DNA of 64,000 nt from Thermostichus vulcanus str. 'Rupite' (GTDB lineage: Bacteria > Cyanobacteriota > Cyanobacteriia > Thermostichales > Thermostichaceae), in the NCBI RefSeq assembly GCF_022848905.1, contig NZ_JAFIRA010000006.1:1-64000 (forward strand), written 5' to 3'. The position numbers and the translations under genes were made by a program. The notes beneath the pieces were generated by a model. The model was given only the letters and a program-made list of their open reading frames with translations. It ran no database searches and had not been told where the DNA came from. Shown here one piece after another: positions 15,588 through 24,781 of this stretch (its first letter is position 1; each line of letters starts with the position of its first letter).

Positions 15588-16816
15588 AGCTGTTCATACC
15601 ATAGGGATTCGATCTGGGTGGCCAGAGCTTCTGCCTGGAACCCATCAGCTGCTGTGGGCAAGCAAACGGTAACATGCCCTAATTTTCGACCGGGACGGGC
15701 TGGGGTTTTGTCGTACCAATGAACGGTGGCATTCGGGATCCGCGCCAGTGCAGCCCGTTTCTCAGCATAGTCCGACTGAGAATGTTCGTAGCCCAAAAGG
15801 TTCACCATCACGGCCCCCGCGCAGCGAAGGGAGGGATCCCCTAGCGGTAAGCCCGTGATCGCCCGCAGGTGCTGCTCAAATTGGGAAGTCAAGCAGGCCT
15901 CCAACGTGTAGTGACCGGAGTTGTGAACCCGTGGGGAGAGTTCATTGATCCAAATCCCGGCCTTAGTGCTCCGCATCGCTGACGCGAAAGGTTGACCCTC
16001 TGGCACCCAAAACAGCTCTAGACCAAAAACCCCGACGGCCTCCAGTTTTTCCATCAGATCCGTGGCAATCTCTTGCACCTTGACCGTAATCGGTTCGGGA
16101 ATGCGAGCAGGCACAATCACCCGCCGACAGATTTGCTCCACCTGCAGCGTTTCCACCACTGGGTAAACCCGGATCTCTCCGGTTATGCTGCGTGCCACCA
16201 CAACCGCCAACTCCCGCTCAAACGGGATCCATTCCTCCAACAGGAAAGGGATCCCAGGCTGTTGTTGCAGGGCCTGCTGCAAAGCCTGAGTGTTTTGGAG
16301 AATTTGCGTGCCCTGGCCATCGTAGCCATGGCGCCGTTGTTTGAGCACAACCGGGAAACGGTTGCCGCCACTGACCCGACTCAGGCGATCAACCAGAGAA
16401 TCTAAACTTGCAAGATCTGCCCTCTCAGCCCAGTCCGGCAGGAGTTGAAACGCAGGCACAGGCAACCCTAAGTGAGCCAAGAACTTTCGTTGCTCCCCTT
16501 TATCCAGCAGCGGCTTGAGAGTATTTAGGCTGGGGCGAAACCGGGATCCCTCGGGATCCAGGGGCAAAAGCTCAGACAGCGGAATAAACTCATTTTCAAA
16601 AGTGACCACAGGGCATCGCTCCAGCAGTTGGGCTGTTGCTGCCACATCGGTAACCGAGCCCCAAATTACCTCCTGCGCCACCGCCACTGCCGGATCGGTG
16701 GGAGCCGCCGTTTGGACCACCCAAGGGATCCCCAACTGGCGGGCGGCCAGACCCATCATCTGCGCCAACTGACCGCCGCCAATCACCCCAACCGGTTGTG
16801 ATGTCTGTTGTTCCAC
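15584..16816 (-). CDS. purK: N5-carboxyaminoimidazole ribonucleotide synthase
   Basis: ATP-grasp enzyme of purine synthesis that uses bicarbonate and ATP to carboxylate aminoimidazole ribonucleotide. PVGVIGGGQLAQMM is the N-terminal signature, VTFENEFIP the characteristic second motif (usually TxExE), FPVVLKQRRHGYDGQGT the ATP-grasp lysine loop and NELSPRVHNSGHYTLEAC the metal/substrate site (usual N-E-x-A-P-R-P-H-N-S-G-H). The length (410) is slightly above average. The start is GTG 16816. First gene of a three-gene operon with 4-bp overlaps. Confidence 0.93.
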   Translation of the reverse strand: MEQQTSQPVGVIGGGQLAQMMGLAARQLGIPWVVQTAAPTDPAVAVAQEVIWGSVTDVAATAQLLERCPVVTFENEFIPLSELLPLDPEGSRFRPSLNTLKPLLDKGEQRKFLAHLGLPVPAFQLLPDWAERADLASLDSLVDRLSRVSGGNRFPVVLKQRRHGYDGQGTQILQNTQALQQALQQQPGIPFLLEEWIPFERELAVVVARSITGEIRVYPVVETLQVEQICRRVIVPARIPEPITVKVQEIATDLMEKLEAVGVFGLELFWVPEGQPFASAMRSTKAGIWINELSPRVHNSGHYTLEACLTSQFEQHLRAITGLPLGDPSLRCAGAVMVNLLGYEHSQSDYAEKRAALARIPNATVHWYDKTPARPGRKLGHVTVCLPTAADGFQAEALATQIESLWYEQL

Positions 16817-16916
16817 AAGCCTACCGCTATACTGAGCAACGAACCGCTATCCGCTATATCTATATTCTGGAACCCTATTATGGGATCCCTGCCCCGCAAG
16901 CACTAGGAGAAAAACG

Positions 16917-17102
16917 GTGGAGATAACTGAATTAAAAGCGCTGATCAACCGGGCGCTGGCGGATAAGGTTTTAACCCGCGCCGAACAACAACAAATCCTC
17001 AATGCCGTTACTGCCGATCAAGAGGTCTCTCCGGAAGAACACGAGTTACTAGAGTTAATTGTGGAGCGCCTCAGCAGTGGCGAGATCCGGGCTGTGGACT
17101 GA
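16917..17102 (+). CDS. Small conserved acidic helical protein
   Basis: A 61-residue protein from GTG 16917 with AGGAG 9 bases upstream. It is almost entirely helical: MEITELKALINRALADKVLT, then RAEQQQILNAVTADQEVSPE, then HELLELIVERLSSGEI. The pattern, two helix pairs with the D-x-x-V-S-x-E-E turn, resembles small cyanobacterial hypothetical proteins and loosely an EF-hand or TerB-like half. Function unknown. It is divergent from purK and 50 bp upstream of the thioesterase gene. Confidence 0.6.
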   Translation: MEITELKALINRALADKVLTRAEQQQILNAVTADQEVSPEEHELLELIVERLSSGEIRAVD

Positions 17103-17152
17103 TCTCTCCTGATACTGGGTTCCGGTTGACAGCCAAGGATAAGCAACCCTCC

Positions 17153-17566
17153 ATGACACATCCCTTTCAGGTCTCTTTGTCCATCCAAGTCAAAACCTAC
17201 GATACCGACTACGCGGGGGTGGTGAGCAACCTCGTCTACCTGCGTTGGTTAGAGGATTTGCGACTGGCGCTACTGGATGCCTATTTCCCCTTGCAAGGAC
17301 AGTTGGCCCAAGGGTACACCCCGGTGCTGCGACGCACAGAAATTGACTACCGGCGGCCTGTGCGGCTGTTCGATCCCGTGATCGGGCGCATGTGGCTTCC
17401 CAAAATCTCCCACATGAAGTGGTACATCTCCGCCGAGTTTGAAGTGGAGGGATCCCTGGTAGCCACGGCAGAGCAAGTGGGGGCTTTTTTGGATCTCAAC
17501 ACCTGGAAACCGATCCCGGTACCGCCGGATTTTGCCCGTGGGTTTTCTTCATTAAAATCTGAATGA
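17153..17566 (+). CDS. Hotdog-fold acyl-CoA thioesterase (4-hydroxybenzoyl-CoA thioesterase type)
   Basis: Single-domain hotdog protein. YDTDYAGVVSNLVYLRWLED is the 4HBT active-site motif with the catalytic Asp in D-x-A-G-V-V and the following helix. VLRRTEIDYRRPVRLFDPV and MKWYISAEFEVEG form the central strands. In cyanobacteria this family includes the 1,4-dihydroxy-2-naphthoyl-CoA thioesterase of phylloquinone synthesis, but I cannot assign the substrate. I use ATG 17153; the frame also opens at TTG 17126. Transcribed in the same direction as the small gene before it and convergent with wzt. Confidence 0.8.
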   Translation: MTHPFQVSLSIQVKTYDTDYAGVVSNLVYLRWLEDLRLALLDAYFPLQGQLAQGYTPVLRRTEIDYRRPVRLFDPVIGRMWLPKISHMKWYISAEFEVEGSLVATAEQVGAFLDLNTWKPIPVPPDFARGFSSLKSE

Positions 17567-17614
17567 AAATGAACAAAAAGGATAAAAACTCCTGGGAGGG
17601 GGCGGATTCAGTTC

Positions 17615-18916
17615 CTAAGCCCCTAGACTGGAACCGGGGATCACCTGCCAAGAGCGCGGCTGATAAAATAAGCATTGGCTAACCAGCCGACCGGGATGAA
17701 CGGCAAAGCGAAAGTACTCGACAATATCCAGCGAAGAAACCCCCTCTTTCACATACACCTTGAGGTTGTAGACCCCCGGCAACAGCCCCATATTCGGCAG
17801 GTGCATCAAAACACGGGATCGACCCGCAGGTAGCGTCAGGTATTCGTCCTCAGCGGCACAGGTCAGGGTTAATACCCGTTCCGTTTCCCCCGCCACTGCT
17901 GAGATCAACACCCCGACATTGGCCCGCTGGATCGGTCGATGACTGAACACTTCTACACACAAGCTGATTGGATCCCCGCTAGTGGGATGGCGTTGCCAGT
18001 TCCCCTCCCCATCTTGAAAACCGAGAGCAGTAATATCCACACCCAAACTTTCGTCGGGATCCTTGGCAGGCAAGCGCAAAAACTCTGCCGTAGATTGGCC
18101 ATCTCCCAAACTGAGATCCGCTTCGTACTGCCGCAAAATCTGCTCAGTCGGGCCAACCGCCACCAACTGACCCTTTTTCAGGTATACGGATTGCTCGCAG
18201 ACATTCAGAATGGCATTGGGATTATGGGATACCAACACAAACGCCGTGCCTTGATCCCGCAAGCGAGCCAACCGTTGGTAACATTTCATGCGAAAGCGCA
18301 CATCCCCCACCGCCAACACCTCGTCGATGAGAAGAATCTCCGGCTCAATGTGTACCGCACAGGCAAACCCCAACCGAGCCGTCATCCCAGAACTATAGGT
18401 TTGCACAGGTGCATCAATGGCCTCCCAAATTTCGGCAAAATCCACCACAGCATCGAATCGAGCCTGAATCTGTCGGGTGGAGAGGCCCAAAATAGACATA
18501 TTGGCGTAGATGTTTTCTCGCCCCGTCAAAATGGGGTTAAACCCTGCCCCCAAGGCAATCAAGGGAGCCAACCGCCCCCGCACCCGTACCTGACCCAAAT
18601 CCGGCTTGATCAGGCCACTGATGATGCGCAACAGAGTACTTTTGCCAGCTCCATTGGATCCCACCAGTCCCAGAGCCTGTCCAGGCAGCAACTGAAAGCT
18701 GACCCCTTGCAAAGCCCAAAATTCCTTGGGTCGCAGCCGATCCCCCTGACGGGATCCCCCGACCAAATCCGTGGCAATATCTTGTACCCCGTACCATAGG
18801 GAGCGCCGCAGCTGCCGACAAAATTTTTTGCTCACTCCCTCCGCTGTGACAACCGCTTCCGGGCTAAAGCCTTCAACCGCTAAATGACCGGAGGACCGTA
18901 CCAGGGATCCAACCAT
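17615..18916 (-). CDS. wzt: Polysaccharide ABC exporter ATPase, Wzt type with C-terminal substrate domain
   Basis: ATPase of an ABC-2 exporter for O-antigen-like polysaccharide. Walker A GLVGSNGAGKST, signature YSSGMTARLGFA, Walker B EILLIDEVLAVGD and VLVSHNPN are present. The extra ~150 C-terminal residues (from about residue 280, VDITALGFQDGEG onward) form a Wzt-like beta-sandwich that recognises the capped end of the glycan. The start is ATG 18916 with AGGAGAGAGG upstream. It lies 24 bp after wzm and is the last gene of the polysaccharide operon. Confidence 0.9.
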   Translation of the reverse strand: MVGSLVRSSGHLAVEGFSPEAVVTAEGVSKKFCRQLRRSLWYGVQDIATDLVGGSRQGDRLRPKEFWALQGVSFQLLPGQALGLVGSNGAGKSTLLRIISGLIKPDLGQVRVRGRLAPLIALGAGFNPILTGRENIYANMSILGLSTRQIQARFDAVVDFAEIWEAIDAPVQTYSSGMTARLGFACAVHIEPEILLIDEVLAVGDVRFRMKCYQRLARLRDQGTAFVLVSHNPNAILNVCEQSVYLKKGQLVAVGPTEQILRQYEADLSLGDGQSTAEFLRLPAKDPDESLGVDITALGFQDGEGNWQRHPTSGDPISLCVEVFSHRPIQRANVGVLISAVAGETERVLTLTCAAEDEYLTLPAGRSRVLMHLPNMGLLPGVYNLKVYVKEGVSSLDIVEYFRFAVHPGRLVSQCLFYQPRSWQVIPGSSLGA

Positions 18917-18940
18917 GCTTTTCCTCTCTCCTGACTGTCT

Positions 18941-19786
18941 TCAAGAACTGACCCGCTCGATCACATAGGGCATAGCCAACCGGAAGCCGATCCAAGTGAG
19001 CAACAGGCCCACCCAAACCAACCCACTCACCCACCAGAAACTGGGGATTTGCGTCAGAATGCCAGTCGTAGCCAACTCACGGGTGGTCACCAGCAAAGGG
19101 GTAACCGGGTTCAGGTTGACCAGCATCTCCAGGCGTCCACTGGTGGGCACGGGATACACCACCGGCGTCAGAAACAGCCAAAACCCTGTTACCAACGTGA
19201 TCCCCTTCGAGACATCTTGATACAGTGCCCCCAAAGGGGAAAGCAATGTACCCACCATTGTGCCCAGCAGGATCAGATGGATCAGGGCCACAGGAGCCAA
19301 GAGGGCCGATGGCCCCACGGGGATCCGATACACCCCAAAAAGCCCCACGATCAAAATCAGCTTGATGGCAAAGTTGAACCCCACCTCCCCCAGCTTGGCC
19401 AGGATGATCGCCTCACGTGGGAAGTTCACCCGAGTCAGCATGGGCTTGGCCTGAGTCACCGCTTGAATAGGCCCATTGAGCGCCTCCACAAAGGTCTGCC
19501 AGAGGGAGGTACTAAACATCACATAAGCGGGATAGGGCAGATCCGTCTGACCGGGAGTAAACACCTCCGCTTCACTGGCAAGGCTAAAACTGAAGGCCAT
19601 GACAATCGGGGGGATGAAAGCCCAAACAAAACCCAGCAAAGAGGCCCGGTACTGAGCACTGATATCCCGTAGCATCAACCGCCAGGCCAATTCTCGACTG
19701 GCCAGCAGATCGGATCCCATCGCCCGCAACAGCTTCAGCGGAGCACGCAAAGGGCTGGCGGGAGTATGAACGACCTCGTAGGTCAT
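18941..19786 (-). CDS. wzm: Polysaccharide ABC exporter permease, Wzm type
   Basis: ABC-2 membrane protein of 281 residues. The cytosolic N-terminus has the RDISAQYRASLLGFVWAFIP signature (R-D-x-x-x-R-Y-x-x-S-x-L-G-x-x-W). About six membrane helices follow, with a periplasmic loop EAEVFTPGQTDLPYPAYVMF. It pairs with the Wzt ATPase downstream to export lipid-linked glycan. The start overlaps the stop of the upstream glycosyltransferase by 4 bases (ATGA), and GAGG lies just before it. Confidence 0.9.
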   Translation of the reverse strand: MTYEVVHTPASPLRAPLKLLRAMGSDLLASRELAWRLMLRDISAQYRASLLGFVWAFIPPIVMAFSFSLASEAEVFTPGQTDLPYPAYVMFSTSLWQTFVEALNGPIQAVTQAKPMLTRVNFPREAIILAKLGEVGFNFAIKLILIVGLFGVYRIPVGPSALLAPVALIHLILLGTMVGTLLSPLGALYQDVSKGITLVTGFWLFLTPVVYPVPTSGRLEMLVNLNPVTPLLVTTRELATTGILTQIPSFWWVSGLVWVGLLLTWIGFRLAMPYVIERVSS

Positions 19787-20850
19787 ACTGACCTCTGACC
19801 GCTAGAGAGCACGGGATCCTTGACCTGGATCTGAGGCGGTTGGGCTGAGTTCTGCCGCCGATAGGTGTGAATCAGCCAGCCTTCGATGAAACGATCCAAG
19901 GGATATAACACCCATTGGTTCAGACGATCACTGGTACGACCCCGAGTGAGCCTGCGATTTAGCGGTTGCCAAAGGGTCATCCGCCGCCGCCAGCCCAGTT
20001 TTTTCAGCTTTGTCTTAAAGTAGCTGTCTTCGGCCAAGCCCCATTTCCGCCGCAGGTGCTCCAGGCTGGCTTGTGTCCAATGGTTGCTCCAGCGCAGCAT
20101 ATAAAAGGCAACATCACTCCAGTCCGCAGGCGGGCCAGGCACATAGGTAACAAGACTCTTGGGCTCAAAGTAGATCAATTCACCGGCAGCCATCACCGTC
20201 ATGCAAAAATCCAGATGCTCTTTGGTATTGAGCATTCCCTCATCCAAAAAACCGACTTTCTCTCGCAGATCGGTGCGCAAGAACATACAGTGAAACTCCG
20301 CCAGTTCGGTGGGCTGAGCGTGCAGTTGAGCACGAACCTGCTCCACCTTTTGGCCTTGTTTGTACATTTTTTCCCGCAAATGTCGGGATCCCTTGCCATC
20401 TTGCCAAACGTGATTTTCGCCACCAGCACAGTGAACGATTGTATGGACGGGTTCGCGCTCACACATCAGCGGCCCTACAATGGCAGCCCCGGTCTCTTCA
20501 GCGCACTGAAGCATCGACTCTAGCCAGCCGGATGAAACAATGACATCGTTATCCACAAAGGCCATATAGGGGGTTCGTACTGCTTTCCAGCCCATATTTC
20601 GAGCTTGATTCGGGGATAAATAGTGCTCGGTGCGAATCAACTGAAAGCCTCGCGCTTGGGATTGCTCCTGCAAATAGCGCCGGATATGGGCAGGAGAATT
20701 GCCATCCACATAGATAAGGTGAAACGGGATCCGTGTGTGGGCATAAAGACTTTCCAAAGAAGCCTGAGTACAGCTAAAGCGCTCCCTTGGCACGACGACT
20801 AAGGTAATTTGTGGTTGCTCCGGGTTGGAATTGAAATCGGCTTGCAACAT
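19783..20850 (-). CDS. Glycosyltransferase family 2
   Basis: GT-A fold enzyme using a nucleotide sugar. ITLVVVPRERFSCTQASLES opens the domain, SPNQARNMGWKAVRTPYMAF then VDNDV gives the D-N-D metal-binding motif (position of DXD), and a second acidic region follows at LDEGMLNTKEHLDFCM. I chose ATG 20850, which has AGGAG 5 bases upstream, over GTG 20856. The C-terminal 100 residues are basic (KLKKLGWRRRMTLWQPLNRR) and may bind the membrane. It overlaps wzm. Confidence 0.85.
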   Translation of the reverse strand: MLQADFNSNPEQPQITLVVVPRERFSCTQASLESLYAHTRIPFHLIYVDGNSPAHIRRYLQEQSQARGFQLIRTEHYLSPNQARNMGWKAVRTPYMAFVDNDVIVSSGWLESMLQCAEETGAAIVGPLMCEREPVHTIVHCAGGENHVWQDGKGSRHLREKMYKQGQKVEQVRAQLHAQPTELAEFHCMFLRTDLREKVGFLDEGMLNTKEHLDFCMTVMAAGELIYFEPKSLVTYVPGPPADWSDVAFYMLRWSNHWTQASLEHLRRKWGLAEDSYFKTKLKKLGWRRRMTLWQPLNRRLTRGRTSDRLNQWVLYPLDRFIEGWLIHTYRRQNSAQPPQIQVKDPVLSSGQRSV

Positions 20851-20908
20851 AACCACTCCTGATCGAAAAACTGAGAAGAAACCGGTTAAGAACCCAAAAT
20901 AAAACGGC

Positions 20909-22177
20909 TCAAGCAGAAGGCTGTGGGGTGGGGTCAGCTAGCGCATCTAGGGCGTCCTCCCGCAATAGCTTTTGATAATGCCGTATCAGTTCATCATTAA
21001 GAGTCTCCAAATCAAACACTCGTTCAACAAAACTGCGCCCAGCTCGGCCCATTTCCGGCCAACGTTCAGGGTGTTGAATGAGATCAAGCAACCGCTCGGC
21101 CAAAGCTCCGGGATCCCGCTCGGGGACCAGGAAACCTGAGAGGCCCTCTTGCACCAATTCTGGAATGCCCCCATGCCAGGTGCTGATCACCGGCAAGCCC
21201 ATTGCCATCGCTTCCTTCAGCACATTCACCGGCGCATCCTGGTTGCCATCGGCTGCCGTCACGCTGGGAGCCAAAAAGAGGTGCGAGCGCGACAAAATCT
21301 CAACAATCTCCGTTTGATTCTTTTGCCCCAGCAGATGAATCTGCTCCTGCATACCCAATTCCTGGATCAAGGCTTCCAGCAAGGGGCGCTGCTCTCCCTC
21401 TCCAATGATGTTGAACTCCAAATTCGGGTACGTTTTGGCCACCTGAGCCACTGCCTGGACGGCATCCGGGATCCCCTTTTTTTCCACCAATCGCCCTGTC
21501 AAGGCAATGCGCACCCGCCCATCTTCCGGGAAATGACGCACCTGAAAGGGAAACTGCTTCGGGTTCAGCCCTGAATAGAGCACCTTTAACTGCCCTGCAG
21601 GGCAACCCATCGCCAAGAGCCGCCGTTGAAAAAACCCACAGTTGGTCAAACACAAATCGGCAGCAGAAAAGAGTGTGTTGTAAACCGCCTCTCCCTGCTC
21701 CTGCACATATTGGCTGATGTCATGTCCTCGGAAGGAAACGACCAACTTGCCGCTATTGACTGCCTGAAAGGCGATGCCCAGCTCCCCCAAGGTGCCGAAC
21801 TGGCAATGAACAATGTCGTAAGGAGCCCTGCCAACAGCAGCCTGAGCAACCATTAAACGATCAGCCAGGGATCCCTCTGAGCCCCAAAAAACTCGTATCA
21901 AACGAGGTAGTCGGAAGGGATCCATCAGGCTCTGACGCAATAAAGTCTTGACAACGCGTTTCAGTTGGCCTGGCAGCGTTGTAGGCTTACCTGGCAAAAG
22001 ATAAGTGCATTTGAGCAAATCATAGGCAATAACCTCAGGGTGCAACTTGCTTTGCTCACCCAACCTACGAGTATAAATATCTACCTCATGCCCACGCCTG
22101 ATCAGGCCAACGATCTGGTTGATCACAAAGGTTTCGGAGAGGAGTGGGAAATGGCCCACAATCATCGCAATTCTCAC
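20909..22177 (-). CDS. Glycosyltransferase family 4 (GT-B fold)
   Basis: A 422-residue retaining glycosyltransferase. The N-terminal domain carries HFPLLSETFVINQIVGLIRR (typical of WcaL/AmsK-like enzymes) and FRGHDIS. The C-terminal Rossmann domain has VRIALTGRLVEKKGIPDAVQ, FNIIGEGEQRPLLEALIQEL, LHLFLAPS-like positions (SHLFLAPSVTAADGNQDAP) and the E-x7-E motif (VNVLKEAMAMGLPVISTWHG), whose second Glu contacts the donor nucleotide. The start is GTG 22177 after GAGGAGGAG. A 59-bp gap separates it from the GT2 gene. Confidence 0.88.
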   Translation of the reverse strand: MRIAMIVGHFPLLSETFVINQIVGLIRRGHEVDIYTRRLGEQSKLHPEVIAYDLLKCTYLLPGKPTTLPGQLKRVVKTLLRQSLMDPFRLPRLIRVFWGSEGSLADRLMVAQAAVGRAPYDIVHCQFGTLGELGIAFQAVNSGKLVVSFRGHDISQYVQEQGEAVYNTLFSAADLCLTNCGFFQRRLLAMGCPAGQLKVLYSGLNPKQFPFQVRHFPEDGRVRIALTGRLVEKKGIPDAVQAVAQVAKTYPNLEFNIIGEGEQRPLLEALIQELGMQEQIHLLGQKNQTEIVEILSRSHLFLAPSVTAADGNQDAPVNVLKEAMAMGLPVISTWHGGIPELVQEGLSGFLVPERDPGALAERLLDLIQHPERWPEMGRAGRSFVERVFDLETLNDELIRHYQKLLREDALDALADPTPQPSA

Positions 22178-22290
22178 AACTCCTCCTCACGGGGAAAACC
22201 CTTCTCTAGACCCATAGACCGCTACCAGCGAATTGCTCGGCACAAAGCTAAGTCACTTCTATCGCCTCAACCTTGAACAGTACATCTTTC

Positions 22291-23418
22291 TTAAGATTTA
22301 CTTAAGACTTGCCCTTGGGGAGGGATTTTCTCTTCGCACCAGTGGGATCCCCCTACCTTAGGGAGTCTTGTCTTCATGTTCACCAGAAGATTGGCAAGAC
22401 GTTCCAGATTAGCGCTGGGTTCTAATGCAGATAGATCCGGCCTCTCTCCAGTCAGAGAACGAGCGCTGATAGCCGCCTTAGCCAACGTAAGCGTAGAAAT
22501 CTCCCCGTCGTAAGTGATTACCCAATCAGACCCTACCGCTTCGACCAAATCGCAGGTAAACGGTACCCTTGGGGCAACGACCACACACCCACAGGAGAGG
22601 GCATGAATCAGCGCTCCGGAATGGAGAAAGTTACCATAGGGAGCAATGAACACATCCAAAGCTGTCAAGACCCGTTCGAACTCTTCTGAGGTAAGGCTGC
22701 CCGGTCTAAAATCTAATGCATCTCTAGTGTTTGAGAGCTTTGCGAGTGCGCTGTCAACGCCATCCTTGGCCAAACCAGCAATCAAAAGCTGAGAGCCAGG
22801 TGGCGCGATTTGCTCAAACCTCTCCGCCAACGGCACGAGTTTCTTGTAGGGCCTAAGCTGTCCAACATGCCCGTAAATCAATGCGGAAGATGTCAAACTC
22901 AGCTCTTGCCTAGCCTGCTCACAGTTGCCGCTATAGCTGATCAAATAAGGTGGATGCCAAATAAAGGCTTGAGGCTTTCTAGACAATTCTGGGTAGCGCT
23001 CAACCACCACTCCAGCAGTAGAGGGAGAGAGAGTGATCCACCCATCAATAAGTTGCAAAAGAGCACTCACGTAAACACCCCAAGCACGGTGGTGCTCAGG
23101 ATGGAGATCATGGGGTTGAAGGTTGTGCACAAACCAAAGTACCCGTGTGCCCCGTAACTTCAGAAACATTAAGTTTGTAACTACTTGTAAAATTGAAAAC
23201 CACAATTGGGTCGCTGACCTTGACGACCAAAAAATTGCATCAGGCCAATGGATGACAAAGAGGTCTGCCTTTTGGATTGAGGTCTTCCAAAAGGTAGGAT
23301 TACTGTTGCACACAGACATGCCCAGATGGGTTAGCATTCTACAGGCAGTGTCAACAAAAGCATTTTCATGGGGTGCAGCAGGCCAAGAAAATGCTACAGG
23401 CTTCCTACTGTTGCTCAA
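22291..23418 (-). CDS. Glycosyltransferase, GT-B type
   Basis: A 375-residue protein with VLWFVHNLQPHDLHPEHHR and LLQLIDGWITLSPSTAG in the acceptor domain, and a donor domain with IYGHVGQLRPYKKLVPLAER, GSQLLIAGLAKDG, LTALDVFIAPYGNFLHSGAL and HALSCGCVVVAPRVPF. The overall pattern fits GT4/GumI-like enzymes. The start is TTG 23418, overlapping the upstream stop (TTGA). This gene and the next two have fewer GGATCC sites and lower GC than the rest of the operon. A 113-bp gap follows before the GT4 gene. Confidence 0.8.
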   Translation of the reverse strand: MSNSRKPVAFSWPAAPHENAFVDTACRMLTHLGMSVCNSNPTFWKTSIQKADLFVIHWPDAIFWSSRSATQLWFSILQVVTNLMFLKLRGTRVLWFVHNLQPHDLHPEHHRAWGVYVSALLQLIDGWITLSPSTAGVVVERYPELSRKPQAFIWHPPYLISYSGNCEQARQELSLTSSALIYGHVGQLRPYKKLVPLAERFEQIAPPGSQLLIAGLAKDGVDSALAKLSNTRDALDFRPGSLTSEEFERVLTALDVFIAPYGNFLHSGALIHALSCGCVVVAPRVPFTCDLVEAVGSDWVITYDGEISTLTLAKAAISARSLTGERPDLSALEPSANLERLANLLVNMKTRLPKVGGSHWCEEKIPPQGQVLSKS

Positions 23419-24239
23419 ACTGAAGTATCCTCAAAACATTCATAGGGGAAAGCGGCAAGCATCTCTGATACGGAATACTCGGGTGGATCCGGACTCTGTC
23501 CATCCATTGCGGCCTGAACAGTTTCGTAGGAAGGATAGTGGGATCTTCCGGTTCCTAAGAAATAATCTTCATACTTGAAGCTTGGCTCCGCGCTTGATTT
23601 GAGCACTCTGACGGGCACCCCAAAAGCTTCAGCAACAACAATGCCATGGAGGGAGGAGCTGATGACTAGTTCACTTTGGGCAATGCGCCTAAGAATGCTG
23701 GACAGTGAGTCTGTGGGGCTTTTGAGCATAGTGGGTTGAACATTCAAAATCCTATCGTTTAAGTTACCAATTACCGTGATCTTGTGAATCCTAGTATTTC
23801 TGAGGGCCAGATATTCCGGGAAAAGATATCCGACTAGCAGTCCAGGATCCCCAAAAATCTTAGGAGCAAAAACGCCGCGCTCTGCCAAAAAAACATGAGT
23901 TAAGGGGCCACGCAGCATCCTCACGTCAAGGTTGCTGAAACGATGCTCCTCGCTCGAGATTTTCCCATTGCGACCACTTCCCCAGATAATGTCACCATTT
24001 TTTGCAAAATGAAGGATAGACCCTACGGTTAGGAGGGATTGATTGGCCGAGTCTGGATCTCCGGTGGTTCGGATTTTTCTTGTCACCCCTCTTTGAGCCA
24101 ATACTCTTTCCACAATGAGGGGGCCAAGGAGATCCCCAAAATTGTTGGGGCGACTGTAGAAGGGGAGATTCTTGCCAAACCTACCCTTCCACCGGCGCCG
24201 TTTGGGATTCCAGAAATACAAAGAAAGGGTTTGAGACAT
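23415..24239 (-). CDS. Polysaccharide pyruvyl transferase family protein
   Basis: A GT-B-like pyruvyl transferase, 274 residues, that would add pyruvate ketals to glycan sugars. NNFGDLLGPLIVERVLAQRG is the N-terminal signature, IWGSGRNGKI and VRMLRGPLTHVFLAERGV the central region, FGDPGLLVGYLFPEY the D-P-G/A-L-L motif, and SELVISSSLHGIVVAEAFGV the highly diagnostic S-x-R/S-L-H-G motif. I use ATG 24239 (a GTG lies at 24242). First gene of the polysaccharide operon on this strand. Confidence 0.85.
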   Translation of the reverse strand: MSQTLSLYFWNPKRRRWKGRFGKNLPFYSRPNNFGDLLGPLIVERVLAQRGVTRKIRTTGDPDSANQSLLTVGSILHFAKNGDIIWGSGRNGKISSEEHRFSNLDVRMLRGPLTHVFLAERGVFAPKIFGDPGLLVGYLFPEYLALRNTRIHKITVIGNLNDRILNVQPTMLKSPTDSLSSILRRIAQSELVISSSLHGIVVAEAFGVPVRVLKSSAEPSFKYEDYFLGTGRSHYPSYETVQAAMDGQSPDPPEYSVSEMLAAFPYECFEDTSV

Positions 24240-24242
24240 CAC

Positions 24243-24780
24243 TTACACAAAAGCCAGTATGGTGTTCCTTTTAGCTTTAGGATCAAGGATCCCATTAGCA
24301 TAAACAGTGAAGGACAAAGCCAGTGATTTCAACATTAACCACCCTGCTCAGTAAAGCAAGGCCGTTCATAGCACAATCCACGTAAACAAAAACACCTCTA
24401 TCCGCCTTTATCCAAGGGTGGAGCTTGTGTTTTACCTATGTTAGGTGGGCAGCCCTAAATAATTAGTGTGCTGACCATAGTGCAGTAAGAGCTGATTTAT
24501 AAAAAGAATCTAAAGGTAATCAGTCTGAGATGGATCAGGTTTTAGGCTCAACTCAGGACAATTTTTTGATGCATGAGGATGAGCCGTTTATCTGAAGTTT
24601 CCAACCCGTACCACAAACCTTACCTGACTCTCTCGAAAACGTGGTGGAGGTGGCTCATCCCGTACTCTGAGATCCTTGCCCCATCAGGTGTTGACATCAT
24701 GCATCCTGCTACGCATCGCTAACACGAACAGGAAATTCTAGTACTATCACCATAAAAAAGTCAGGAGATTCACCTACCTA
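24243..24780. other. Intergenic region upstream of the polysaccharide operon
   Basis: About 540 bp without a credible gene. It contains a nested inverted repeat (24577-24660), AT-rich stretches near 24450-24570 that could carry the operon promoter, and at 24708-24733 CTACGCATCGCTAACACGAA, similar to CCGCATCGCTGACGCGAA at 15970-15990 inside purK. No tRNA or terminator was recognised. Confidence 0.5.
24577..24660. repeat. Nested inverted repeat, possible structured leader RNA
   Basis: GGATGAGCC (24577-24585) pairs perfectly with GGCTCATCC (24652-24660). Inside it, ACCAC (24610-24614) pairs with GTGGT (24641-24645). The structure lies about 335 bp upstream of the pyruvyl transferase gene. It has no U-run, so it is not an ordinary terminator. 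Confidence 0.5.
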
Positions 24781-24781
24781 T

